Translations under genes and position numbers: made by a program
Part shown: positions 15,932 to 23,939 of the stretch, piece after piece
Layout of the letters: each line of letters starts with the position of its first letter
Numbering within the stretch: the stretch's first letter is position 1
The notes under the pieces: generated by a model
What the model saw: only the letters and a program-made list of their open reading frames with translations
Told to the model about the DNA's origin: nothing
Databases searched by the model: none
DNA from: a virus
IMG/VR virus record: IMGVR_UViG_3300007734_000540
Coordinates: 1 to 27,816 of that record
Reading direction: 5' to 3' (one strand)
Length of the DNA: 27,816 bases

Positions 15932-17511
15932 TGCCTATTTATCAAATGAAAGCGCCAGATGGGCGCACATACAGGATAGAAGGGCCACCGGGCGCCTCTG
16001 ATGATGAGGTTAGAGACGCTATTGTGGCTCAAAATCCACATTTGGCTGAACCCGAAGAACAGTCTTGGACAACCGCTTTTCAGCGTGGCCTTGCTCGCCT
16101 CCCCAATCAAGCAATGGAGGCTGCAACAACGGTTGGCGGCGCAATAAAGGATGTTGTAACCAGCCCTATAGAAACTGCTGGCAAAGTTGGTCAGTTTTTA
16201 GGCGACATCGCGCCGACGCCTGTCAATATGTTGCGCGGGCAAAGCCCCCTAACGGACGTAAAAACTTACGAGGCAATTGCAAACGTTCCGGCAGAGCGTT
16301 ATGGCTCTCAAGCGCGAACTAAAGAAACCATTGCGACTGATCCGCTTGGCGTGATGATGGATGTTTCGCTTGTTGGGCGAGGCGCGGGAACTGCTTTGAA
16401 GCAAGTTCCAAAAGCCAAGAAATTAGGAGAGGCATTAGAGCGTGGAGCAGAGGCTTTTGACCCGCTCACAATGGCAAGCCGCGTTGTCACGAAGGTTCCG
16501 CGAGAGGTTGGAAAGTTTCGGTTTGGCGCTCCCGACATAGACGAATTGCGTTCTGCAAAAAATGCAGCGTATGCAGAGTCGGAGCAGGCTGGCGCAATTT
16601 TTGACCCAATTGCGCTTCAAAAGTTTTCGGCTGATGCCAAAACGGTCAAATTTAATCCAAAAAACAATCCTAAAATTGCCAATCTTATTGAAGATATTGA
16701 TGAAACCGTCAAATCGCCGCAGTCTTTGCGGCAGGTAGACGAGCTTCGTCAACGAATCAAGGATGTTGAGGCTACATTAGAGCCTTCAGACCGTTATCTA
16801 GCCGGGCAATTGCGCGAAAAACTAGACGATTTTGTTGACGATTCGCTGCAAGACCCAAAGAACTTTATTGCTGGAAAACCAGATATAGCCATTCCTGCGC
16901 TTCAAAACGCACGGAAATTGAACTCCCAGATGCGTAAAGCGGAAACGCTGGAGCGACTGCTTTCCATTGCTGATGCCCGCGCTTCTGGATACACGGCTTC
17001 TGGTCTTGAAAACGCTATTCGCGCACAAGTGCGAGAGTTTGTGAAAGACCCAAAAGCCAAAAAGCTGCGTGGCTTTACAAAAGAAGAAATTGATTCGCTG
17101 CGAGACGTTGCTGAAGGCGGCTCAATTACAAACTTTATGCGCTGGGCGGGGCGATTTGCTCCAACTGGCCCGGTTTCCGTATTGCCATCTGGCATCGCTG
17201 GCGGCATTGACCCTGTAACCGGAATAATGATTGCTGGCGGTGGCGTAACTGGCCGAGTCGGCGCTACAGGCGGCACTAAATATGCCGTTCAGCAAGCGGG
17301 CCAGTTAATTCGCGGTGGAAAATCAACGGCAAGCCAACTAGCAAACTTGTTGCAGAAATACGGCGACAAATTAAGCGCAACCGATCCCTCGCTTGCGTTC
17401 GCTGTTGATATGGCTCGCCGCGCAACAGCGGCAGGCTCAAAAATTGACCCATACTATGCGCGGCAGTTGGCGGCTCAACTTGCGCGAATGGAAGAGGAGG
17501 AATCCAAGTGA
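15931..17511 (+). CDS. Probable DNA ejection / internal virion protein
   Basis: A 526-residue protein; the ATG at 15931 lies in a TAATG junction and gives the family-like opening MPIYQMKAPDGRTYRIEGPP followed by GASDDEVRDAIVAQNPHLAE, a small N-terminal module I recognise from large phage virion proteins. The centre is helical and charged (VDELRQRIKDVEATLEPSDR). Residues of about 405-480 contain a Gly/Ala-rich, weakly hydrophobic stretch (ITNFMRWAGRFAPTGPVSVL; GITGRV-like turns), similar to segments in P22 gp16-type ejection proteins that may insert in membranes. It ends EEEESK with a GGAGG site for the next gene inside it. The whole gene is AT-richer than the flanking fibre and head genes. 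Role inferred: ejected with DNA to help form a conduit across the envelope. Confidence 0.68.
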   Translation: MPIYQMKAPDGRTYRIEGPPGASDDEVRDAIVAQNPHLAEPEEQSWTTAFQRGLARLPNQAMEAATTVGGAIKDVVTSPIETAGKVGQFLGDIAPTPVNMLRGQSPLTDVKTYEAIANVPAERYGSQARTKETIATDPLGVMMDVSLVGRGAGTALKQVPKAKKLGEALERGAEAFDPLTMASRVVTKVPREVGKFRFGAPDIDELRSAKNAAYAESEQAGAIFDPIALQKFSADAKTVKFNPKNNPKIANLIEDIDETVKSPQSLRQVDELRQRIKDVEATLEPSDRYLAGQLREKLDDFVDDSLQDPKNFIAGKPDIAIPALQNARKLNSQMRKAETLERLLSIADARASGYTASGLENAIRAQVREFVKDPKAKKLRGFTKEEIDSLRDVAEGGSITNFMRWAGRFAPTGPVSVLPSGIAGGIDPVTGIMIAGGGVTGRVGATGGTKYAVQQAGQLIRGGKSTASQLANLLQKYGDKLSATDPSLAFAVDMARRATAAGSKIDPYYARQLAAQLARMEEEESK

Positions 17512-20054
17512 GTTTCAACGGCAGCGGTACATTTCTCATCAACTCTACGGGGCAGCCCGTAGTCGCCAACACCGTCATTTCGGCCACGGTCTTTAACGCC
17601 CTGACGGCTGACCTTGCCTCCGGCCTGACGAACTGCATTACCAAAGACGGCCAGAGTACGCCGACCGCCAACATCCCGATGGGGTCTAACAAGATCACGG
17701 GATTGGCAAACGGTACGCTTGCCTCTGACGCTGCCAACTTGGGGCAGGTGCAGACCACCGCTGCCAAGCTGATCGGCACCATCGCAGGTGTGGACACCAT
17801 CACGGGCATCATGTCGCCCACGCTGACCGCCTACGCTGCCGGTCAGTTGTTTTACTTCATCGCCTCGGGTGCCAACACGGGCGCTGTGACGCTTAACATT
17901 GACGGCCTTGGTGCCAAGGCGATCACCCGAGACGGTAGCACCGCCCTTGCCGCTGGCGACATCAACTCGGGCGAAATTGTCGTTGTCATTTACGACGGCA
18001 CCCGCTTCCAGATGATCAACGCCGCCAACTCGTTCGGCAACACAACGATCAACGGCACCCTCACCGTCACCGGCAAGAGCAACCTTGCGGAAGTCTCCAC
18101 GCCGTCCATTAACGCCTCTGTTGCTGCCGTTACGGCGCTCACCGCTACGGGCGCGTCCATTGCCTCTGCGAACGCAGGATCGGCGTTTGTCACCAACCTT
18201 CACGCCACGGGCGCATCAGCCGCCAGCATGAACGCAGGCGTTGCCCTGCTGACCAATGCCACGGTCACCAACTTGCAGGCCACCGGGGCGTCTATCGCCT
18301 CGGCCAATATCGGCAACCTCTCGCTCGCAGGTGTATCGGTCGCCTCGGCTAACTTTGGCGTGGCGGTTGTCGGTGCGCTGACAGCCACAGGCGCATCTAT
18401 CGCGTCGGCTAATGTCGGCACCGCCCTTGTCACCCGCCTTGACGCAACGGGTGTCTCGGCTGCCTCCATGAACGCCAACGTGGCGCTCCTGACTACGGCT
18501 ACCGTCACCAATTTGACGGCTACTAGCGCGTCCATTGCATCAGCCAACGTCGGCACCATCGCGCTGACCCGCCTTGATGTAAATGCAGCCTCGGTCGCCT
18601 CGGCTAATGCTGCGGTCGCTAACGTCACCGACCTGCGCGTTGCAGGGGCGTCGGTCACCTCGGCCAATATCGGGACTGCACTTGTTACTCGGTTGGATGT
18701 TACGGGTGCGTCTGCGGCGTCTATAAACGCCAACGTCGCCCTGATTACGACCGGCACGGTGACTAACCTTACCTCCACGGCAGCCTCTATTGCCTCCGCA
18801 AACGTCGGCACCGCCGTCATCACGACGGGAACGGTGACTAACCTGACGGCAACCAGCGCCTCTGTGGCGTCGGCTAATGCAGGCACGGCAGTCATTACGA
18901 CCCTGACGGCCACACAGGCGTCGGTCGGGTCTATTAACGCAGCGGTCGCCCTTGTCACTAACGGCACCGTCACGACCCTCTCGGGTACGCAGGCGTCCAT
19001 TACTTCCATCAACCACTCGGTTGTGCGTCTCCTTGGCAGTAGCTCTGGCTATGTTGGATTGCAGGGTGCAGCGGCGGCAGGTTCTACGACCTACACGCTG
19101 CCCTCGGCAGATGGCACTAACGGGCAGGTTCTTTCCACCAACGGCACCGGCACGTTGTCGTGGACAAGCGCAGGCGGTGGCGGTACTGGCGATGTGGTTG
19201 GCCCCGCGTCGGCTACCGATAACGCCATCACGCGCTTTGACCTGACAACCGGCAAGCTGATCCAGAACAGTACCGTCATTCTGGACGATGCTGGCACTAT
19301 CACGGGCGTTGCTTCGCTTGCAGCGGTAACGGCCAGCATCACCTCGGCTAATGTTGGAACGGCGGTTATCACCGCGCTGACTGCCACGGGAGCCTCGGTC
19401 GCTTCTGCCAATGTCGGCACCGCAGTCATCACAACGGGAACTGTCACTAGTTTGACGGCTACCGGAGCGTCGGTTGCCAGCGCCAACGTAGGCACAGCGG
19501 TTATCACCACCGGCACCGTTACCAACTTGACCGCGACAAGCGCCTCGGTCGCGTCTATGAACGCGGGCGTCGCGTTACTTACAACGGCCACGGTTACCAC
19601 GCTTACGGCAACGGGTGCGTCGGTGGCGTCGGCAAACGTGGGGACGCTGACGGTTACAAACGCCAGCGCCACCTCGGCCAACGTCGTGACTTTAACGGCT
19701 ACCAACGTCAGCGCAACGTCTATCAACGACCAGTACGGCTACATCCGTGACGTACCGCAGTCAGGCTCTAACAAAACGGCTGCATACACGCTCTCGGCAG
19801 GTGACACCGGACGATTCATTGGTGTTGGCACTAGCGGCTCCATCGTGATCCCGAACGCTGTTATGGCAACGGGCGACGTTGTGACGCTTTACAACGCTAC
19901 TACGGGCAACGTCACGGTTGAATGCAGCATCAGCATCGCCTACATCGCAGGCACCAACACGGACAAGGCCAGCGTGACGCTTGCGACGAGGGGCGTGGCA
20001 ACGGTACTGTTCTTGGATAGTAATAACTGCGTGATCACGGGGAACGTCAGCTAA
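17508..20054 (+). CDS. Repeat-rich tail fibre protein
   Basis: An 848-residue protein with a GTG start overlapping the previous stop (GTGA) and GAGGAGG about 8 nt upstream. Residues 1-85 resemble a fibre N-terminal attachment region (VISATVFNALTADLASGLTN; MGSNKITGLANGTLASDAAN). A beta domain follows to about residue 200 (GANTGAVTLNIDGLGAKAIT). Residues 208-507 and 606-740 are built of degenerate repeats like VTNLTATSASIASANVGTAV whose lengths are always multiples of five. Between them sits a familiar fibre segment (GYVGLQGAAAAGSTTYTLPS; DVVGPASATDNAITRFDLTT). The C-terminus (745-848) is a beta domain, possibly the receptor-binding or trimerisation tip. It is almost free of charged residues in the repeats. 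Host-surface binding is the likely role. No chaperone domain or lectin motif is seen at the C-terminus. Confidence 0.8.
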   Translation: MSFNGSGTFLINSTGQPVVANTVISATVFNALTADLASGLTNCITKDGQSTPTANIPMGSNKITGLANGTLASDAANLGQVQTTAAKLIGTIAGVDTITGIMSPTLTAYAAGQLFYFIASGANTGAVTLNIDGLGAKAITRDGSTALAAGDINSGEIVVVIYDGTRFQMINAANSFGNTTINGTLTVTGKSNLAEVSTPSINASVAAVTALTATGASIASANAGSAFVTNLHATGASAASMNAGVALLTNATVTNLQATGASIASANIGNLSLAGVSVASANFGVAVVGALTATGASIASANVGTALVTRLDATGVSAASMNANVALLTTATVTNLTATSASIASANVGTIALTRLDVNAASVASANAAVANVTDLRVAGASVTSANIGTALVTRLDVTGASAASINANVALITTGTVTNLTSTAASIASANVGTAVITTGTVTNLTATSASVASANAGTAVITTLTATQASVGSINAAVALVTNGTVTTLSGTQASITSINHSVVRLLGSSSGYVGLQGAAAAGSTTYTLPSADGTNGQVLSTNGTGTLSWTSAGGGGTGDVVGPASATDNAITRFDLTTGKLIQNSTVILDDAGTITGVASLAAVTASITSANVGTAVITALTATGASVASANVGTAVITTGTVTSLTATGASVASANVGTAVITTGTVTNLTATSASVASMNAGVALLTTATVTTLTATGASVASANVGTLTVTNASATSANVVTLTATNVSATSINDQYGYIRDVPQSGSNKTAAYTLSAGDTGRFIGVGTSGSIVIPNAVMATGDVVTLYNATTGNVTVECSISIAYIAGTNTDKASVTLATRGVATVLFLDSNNCVITGNVS
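18129..19028 (+). repeat. Fibre repeat block 1: 60 pentads in 14 units
   Basis: Residues 208-507 split cleanly into 14 units of 15, 20 or 25 residues (300 in total), each opening V/L/I-x-x-L/V and containing A-S-x-A-S-x-N. The common quantum is five residues: every fifth residue is mostly V, I or A, the residue two before it is small, and Asn/Ser/Thr lies between. The codons for the same residues differ between copies. Confidence 0.75.
19323..19727 (+). repeat. Fibre repeat block 2: 27 pentads
   Basis: Residues 606-740 continue the same pattern after an interrupting domain, with units such as ITALTATGASVASANVGTAV. Total length 135 residues, again a multiple of five. Two adjacent units end in the same pentads VGTAV ITTGT, pointing to duplication within the block. 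Confidence 0.72.
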
Positions 20055-21889
20055 TGACTATCATGCAAATGCTGCTTGGGGCGGTGTCACAAGCTGCTGG
20101 CGTTGTCGCTCGCGGCTTGTTTGGCGGTGGGTTTACAGATGCAGCGCGTTCTAATGTTATAGATTCAATTCAAATTGACACAGCAGGCAACGCCACGGAT
20201 TTTGGTGATTTGTCAGCAGCAACTTTTATTCTAGGCAGTTGCGCTTCTAGCACTCGCGGATTGTTTGCCGGTGGCAATAGGGCTGGAAGCCCTAGCACTA
20301 TTAACGTCATTGAATATGTAACTATTGCAACGGCTGGCAACGCCATTGACTTTGGCGACCTTACTGTTGCATTGCAATACATTTCTGGTTGTTCATCAGA
20401 AACTCGCGGTATTTTTGGTGGTGGAAACGGCAGTTTTGGAAATACAATAAATTACGTTACTATTGCTACAACTGGTAACGCAACGGATTTTGGCGATTTA
20501 ACTGTTAATCGCTATGGCACTGCGGCTTTAAGTTCTCCAACGAGAGGCGTTTTTGCTGGAGGCAATGCCGATGCTACCGGTGCAGATGTAAATGTTATTG
20601 ATTACATACTAATTGCGTCTACTGGGAATGCTGTTGATTTTGGCGATTTGATTAGCGCAACCAGAGAAGCGGCGGGTTGTTCGTCTAATACTCGCGGATT
20701 GATTGGTGGCGGTACCGGTCCAACCAATGTAATCCAGTACATCACAATTGCCACAACAGGTAACGCAATAGACTTTGGCGACCTTACTGTTGCAAGAATT
20801 AGCCTTGGCGCTTGTTCTTCAACTACGCGGGGCGTATTTGGCGGCGGCTCAACTGGCCCGTCTAACGTCATTGATTACGTCACGATTGCCTCTACCGGAA
20901 ACGCCACCGATTTTGGTGATCTTACCGTGGCGCGTGAAGGTCTTGCCGCCTGCTCCAACGCCAGCGGTGGCGTGACGGCTTTTGCCAACCCAACTGCAAG
21001 TCAGATTGGCGTATTTGCGGGTGGATTTGGCGCTACAGCGCAATCACTAATTGATTACGTTGATATCGCAACGACTGGAAACTCCACTTATTTTGGCGAT
21101 TTAACCAGTCAGCGTTATCGTTTGGCGGGGTGCGGGTCGTCAACACGCGGCGTATTTGGCGGTGGATTGATTTCAGGCGGCACATCGCAAAACGTCATTG
21201 ATTACATTACTTTTGCTACGATTGCCGTATCCACGGATTTTGGTGATTTAACGCAAGTCCAATACAACTTGGCTTCGTGTTCGTCAGACACCCGTGGATT
21301 GTTCGCAACTGGCCTTGGCCCCGGCGATGCGCTAACAAATGTTATTTCATATATCACTATTGCTACGGCGGGAAATGCGACAGACTTTGGTGATGTTACG
21401 GTTTCTCGTCAAGCCTCTGCTGGATGTTCGTCTACAACAAGAGGCGTGTTTGGCGGTGGTATTCAAAGCGGCACTGTTTGGTCAAACATCATTGATTACG
21501 TCACTATCGCGTCTGTTGGAAACGCAACTGACTTTGGCGATTTAACTGTTGGAGTCGGCTATGTGTATTCGTGTTCTTCCAGCACTCGCGGTGTATTTGC
21601 TGGTGGATACGATGGCGCAGCAAACGTAAACGTGATTGGATATATCACTATTGCTTCAGCAGGAAATGCCACCGATTTTGGCGATTTGTTAGGTGCGTAT
21701 AGATGGGGCGCAGGCTGCTCATCTGGCACTCGCGGTTTGTTTGGCGGCGGCATAGATGCTGGTGGTTCTGACATCAACACCATTGAATACATTACGATTG
21801 CATCCACCGGCAATGCGACTGACTTTGGCGATTTGCTTGTTAAAAGGTCGCAATTAGCCGCTGCTTCTAACTGTCACGGAGGTATCTAA
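20054..21889 (+). CDS. Kelch-like 12-repeat propeller protein of the tail/fibre module
   Basis: A 611-residue protein, coupled to the fibre gene by TAATG. After 19 residues it consists of 12 repeats of roughly 45-50 residues, each with RGxFGGG, then NVIDYITIATTGNATDFGDL, then a variable segment and C-S-S-x-T. The Gly-Gly turn followed by paired strands is Kelch-like and indicates beta-propeller blades. Repeats 6 and 12 end in irregular A-x-S-N-x-x-GG pieces, dividing the protein into two sets of six. A Cys occurs at the same place in 10 of 12 repeats. Its position after the fibre gene suggests a surface-exposed adhesin or fibre-tip partner that binds a host glycan or protein; that is inference. 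No signal peptide or enzyme motif is seen. Base composition is AT-richer than the neighbours. Confidence 0.78.
   Translation: MTIMQMLLGAVSQAAGVVARGLFGGGFTDAARSNVIDSIQIDTAGNATDFGDLSAATFILGSCASSTRGLFAGGNRAGSPSTINVIEYVTIATAGNAIDFGDLTVALQYISGCSSETRGIFGGGNGSFGNTINYVTIATTGNATDFGDLTVNRYGTAALSSPTRGVFAGGNADATGADVNVIDYILIASTGNAVDFGDLISATREAAGCSSNTRGLIGGGTGPTNVIQYITIATTGNAIDFGDLTVARISLGACSSTTRGVFGGGSTGPSNVIDYVTIASTGNATDFGDLTVAREGLAACSNASGGVTAFANPTASQIGVFAGGFGATAQSLIDYVDIATTGNSTYFGDLTSQRYRLAGCGSSTRGVFGGGLISGGTSQNVIDYITFATIAVSTDFGDLTQVQYNLASCSSDTRGLFATGLGPGDALTNVISYITIATAGNATDFGDVTVSRQASAGCSSTTRGVFGGGIQSGTVWSNIIDYVTIASVGNATDFGDLTVGVGYVYSCSSSTRGVFAGGYDGAANVNVIGYITIASAGNATDFGDLLGAYRWGAGCSSGTRGLFGGGIDAGGSDINTIEYITIASTGNATDFGDLLVKRSQLAAASNCHGGI
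20111..21886 (+). repeat. Twelve Kelch-like coding repeats in two sets of six
   Basis: Repeats start with RGLFGGG, RGLFAGG, RGIFGGG, RGVFAGG, RGLIGGG, RGVFGGG, then after an irregular linker (residues 302-318) GVFAGG, RGVFGGG, RGLFATG, RGVFGGG, RGVFAGG and RGLFGGG. The TDFGDL/IDFGDL motif is present in nearly all. The variable segments lie between the GG turn and NVI, and after FGDL. Confidence 0.8.
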
Positions 21890-22716
21890 TGGATTTGGTT
21901 GCTCAAACCCCTTACACGAACTTGCCGGTTGCTAAACCGGAATACAACTTGATGTTGAAGAACATTGAGTCGCGGATGCCAGCAGTCGTGAAGGACTCTA
22001 GCAACTTCCACAAGTCGCATTCGCAGTTCATGCAGGTGACGTTGGACGTAACGGCCATCACGCCGATCCGTTCCATCAAGCACACGCTGGCCGAGATTGA
22101 GCGCACCAAGATGGCGCTGCAAGAGGCGTACATTAACCTCCGCAAAAAGCAGGTGGAACTGCGCCGCAAAGAGGCACAGCTGCCGAACGTCACGGACGAA
22201 TTTGACCGTGAAATGCTTGAGATTGAGATTATGGAAATTAACACGCATACCGAGAACGCGCAGAACGCCGTTCACGGTGCCGTGCGTAAGATGAACTTCT
22301 TGGTCAACCAGCACCGGCAGTTGTTGGAAAAGGTCGGCAAGAACGAAATCACCGAAGAAGATTACGAGAAGGAAGAAGCCCGCTATCACATTATGACTTG
22401 CATGAAGCAGGCGCTAAACGCGGCTCGTAGCCGTGGCGGTGTGATTGACGAAGGCAACCTAATCTATCTTTTTGACCTTGGCATCAACGCGACCCAAGCG
22501 CAGGCTGAAGTCGTGGCGTACCTCAAGATGGAAGCCGAACTGATTGAAAGCGGCAAGGCTCCGACCCATGAGATGACGCTGCGCTGGTTGGAAGCCTGTG
22601 CCGACAAGTGGCAGGACGATCCCGTTAAGTTTGCCGCCCGTCGCGGGTTCTCGGTATTTGACCGATCCTCGCTGACCAACCTGCCCCCTGCGGCTCCGGT
22701 GACCGAGGCAGCCTAA
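21889..22716 (+). CDS. Coiled-coil phage protein of unknown function
   Basis: A 275-residue protein; ACGGAGGT about 6 nt before the ATG and a TAATG junction support the start. Residues of about 62-150 form a strongly charged helix or coiled coil (LAEIERTKMALQEAYINLRK, KQVELRRKEAQLPN, DREMLEIEIMEINTHTENAQ). The rest is also helical, ending in a Pro/Ala tail. Similar proteins occur near fibre genes in environmental phages as I recall, without an assigned role. It could be a fibre assembly helper or a scaffold-like factor; neither is proven. Composition returns to the GC-rich level of the main genome after the AT-richer propeller gene. Confidence 0.75.
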   Translation: MDLVAQTPYTNLPVAKPEYNLMLKNIESRMPAVVKDSSNFHKSHSQFMQVTLDVTAITPIRSIKHTLAEIERTKMALQEAYINLRKKQVELRRKEAQLPNVTDEFDREMLEIEIMEINTHTENAQNAVHGAVRKMNFLVNQHRQLLEKVGKNEITEEDYEKEEARYHIMTCMKQALNAARSRGGVIDEGNLIYLFDLGINATQAQAEVVAYLKMEAELIESGKAPTHEMTLRWLEACADKWQDDPVKFAARRGFSVFDRSSLTNLPPAAPVTEAA

Positions 22717-23432
22717 TGCACCTTGTCGTCGGAACACCGTGCTATGGCGGGATGATGTGTACCGAGTACACAGAGTCCCTGCTGGGCTTGAAAGAAGCCT
22801 GCCTCCAGTACGGCATCAAGCTGACGACGATTTTCCTTGGCAACGAGTCGCTGATCCAGCGCGGTCGCAACACCATCGCGCACCTGTTTTTGGAAACAGA
22901 CGGCGACTATCTGATGTTTATTGACGCAGACCAGAAGTTTGTCCCGAACGACATTGCCAAGATGATCAAGGCCGATAAGGGCATTATTGGCGGTGCGGTG
23001 CCGATGAAGGGCATCAACTGGGATCGGGTGCGAGAAGGCGCTAAAGACGGCCACGCTCGCCTAGACTTGCTGACTGGCATCTTCAACGTCAACAAGCTGC
23101 CGGGGCATGAAATGGTCAGCCCAAACGTGCCGTTTCAAGTCAGGCACGTTGGCACCGGATTCATGCTGATTGCTCGCCATGTGTTTGACCGTCTCAAGCC
23201 CCATGTGGGCTGGTACGAGAAGGACGGTCAGAAGCACTATGACTTTTTCAAAGTGCAGAACGTCAATCACGAACTGCTGTCAGAGGACTATAACTTTTGC
23301 CATCTGTACCGCGAACAGGGCGGCACGGTATGGGTAGCGCCGTGGTGCCAGTTGGGGCATTTCGGGGCGCATTGCTTTAACGGACAATACGCGGAGTCGC
23401 ACCATGCACGATTGCATCAAATACCGGCTTAA
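22716..23432 (+). CDS. GT-A (family 2-like) glycosyltransferase
   Basis: A 238-residue protein beginning MHLVVGTPCYGGMMCTEYTE, a GT-A first strand (TPCYGG), followed by the conserved segment ESLIQRGRNTIAHLFLETD and the metal/nucleotide-sugar site YLMFIDADQKF with D70-x-D72. A later segment GTGFMLIARHVFDRLKPH and SEDYNFCHLYREQGG with an acidic pair (ED) matches the acceptor/catalytic-base region of GT2-like enzymes. It would transfer a sugar from a nucleotide sugar in the cytoplasm. Acceptor unknown: host surface glycan precursor, phage DNA or a virion protein are options. It is coupled upstream (TAATG), and its 3' end overlaps the next gene by 29 nt. Confidence 0.82.
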   Translation: MHLVVGTPCYGGMMCTEYTESLLGLKEACLQYGIKLTTIFLGNESLIQRGRNTIAHLFLETDGDYLMFIDADQKFVPNDIAKMIKADKGIIGGAVPMKGINWDRVREGAKDGHARLDLLTGIFNVNKLPGHEMVSPNVPFQVRHVGTGFMLIARHVFDRLKPHVGWYEKDGQKHYDFFKVQNVNHELLSEDYNFCHLYREQGGTVWVAPWCQLGHFGAHCFNGQYAESHHARLHQIPA

Positions 23433-23745
23433 CCCGAACGGCACCGTGCCGTCGTTTCTGTGCCTGCACCCCGAGGGCGTAGGTGGCGCTTTTGGCGTTG
23501 CTTCGCCCGGTACTACGCGACACGATGACACGGTATTTGTGGGCCTTCTTGAACCCGGCATGACGGGTAACTTTGAGGTTGTTCCGACCCAGCAGGCGTT
23601 GCAGGACTACCTTGCAGCGGTCGGTGCTGACTGGACGGTGCAAGATGACCCGTCTGACCCGAATTCCGTTAAACCCTTTGACCCGGTAGCGGCGGCACAA
23701 TGGGTATGGGATCGCAAAACCGCTCTTGACGCAGCAGAGGGATGA
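23404..23745 (+). CDS. Small phage protein of unknown function
   Basis: A 113-residue acidic protein starting MHDCIKYRLNPNGTVPSFLC, with a central beta-like stretch (DTVFVGLLEPGMTGNFEVVP) and a helical end (PVAAAQWVWDRKTALDAAEG). GGAG about 8 nt before the ATG supports the start inside the glycosyltransferase gene. The final 'AAAQWVWDRKTALDA' helix and preceding Asp/Pro linker look like tail-fibre-associated or chaperone-like small proteins, but I cannot name a family. It sits between the glycosyltransferase and the lysis cassette. Confidence 0.7.
   Translation: MHDCIKYRLNPNGTVPSFLCLHPEGVGGAFGVASPGTTRHDDTVFVGLLEPGMTGNFEVVPTQQALQDYLAAVGADWTVQDDPSDPNSVKPFDPVAAAQWVWDRKTALDAAEG
23737..23741 (+). 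promoter_or_regulatory. Ribosome binding site deciding the first lysis-gene start
   Basis: GAGGG lies directly against an ATG at 23742 but at a normal 6-7 nt from the ATG at 23748. I therefore start the membrane protein at 23748, although 23742 would give the ATGA overlap typical of this operon. Confidence 0.5.
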
Positions 23746-23747
23746 CA

Positions 23748-23939
23748 ATGACGACTGTTCAAGAGTTGGAAGTTACCGTGACGAGCCACATTGACGTTTG
23801 CACGGTGCGCTACGAGGCGATCCATGCGCGTCTGAAGCGCCTTGAGAGCCTGCTGATTAAGATTGGCGGCGCGATTATTCTGGTGCTGCTCGGTGCGCTT
23901 GGCAGCATGGCCGTCATGCTGTTGGATGCCGTCAAGTGA
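23748..23939 (+). CDS. Small one-span membrane protein, lysis-associated (XhlA-like layout)
   Basis: A 63-residue protein: a helical charged N-terminal half (HIDVCTVRYEAIHARLKRLE) followed by one hydrophobic helix (GGAIILVLLGALGSMAVMLL) and a short tail DAVK. The layout of coiled coil plus C-terminal membrane span resembles haemolysin XhlA-type lysis accessory proteins of Gram-positive phages, but also other small phage membrane proteins. No sequence signature decides this. It begins the run of three membrane proteins that leads into the endolysin gene, and its stop overlaps the next GTG start (GTGA). A holin accessory or antiholin role is likely from context. Confidence 0.68.
   Translation: MTTVQELEVTVTSHIDVCTVRYEAIHARLKRLESLLIKIGGAIILVLLGALGSMAVMLLDAVK

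Noticed and set aside
18200-19012. Long minus-strand open frame (270 residues) across the fibre repeats
   Set aside because: It mirrors the Ala/Thr/Val repeats in reverse complement, so its openness comes from the repeat and codon bias. It has no ribosome site and would lie wholly inside a strongly supported gene.
17508-20054. Collagen-like or phase-variable short DNA repeat in the fibre
   Set aside because: No G-x-y pattern occurs, and copies differ at many third codon positions, so there is no perfect DNA tandem repeat that would slip.
18129-21886. Diversity-generating retroelement target in the fibre or propeller genes
   Set aside because: No reverse transcriptase, template repeat or adenine-biased variable repeat is visible, and the end of the propeller protein is not a C-type lectin fold.
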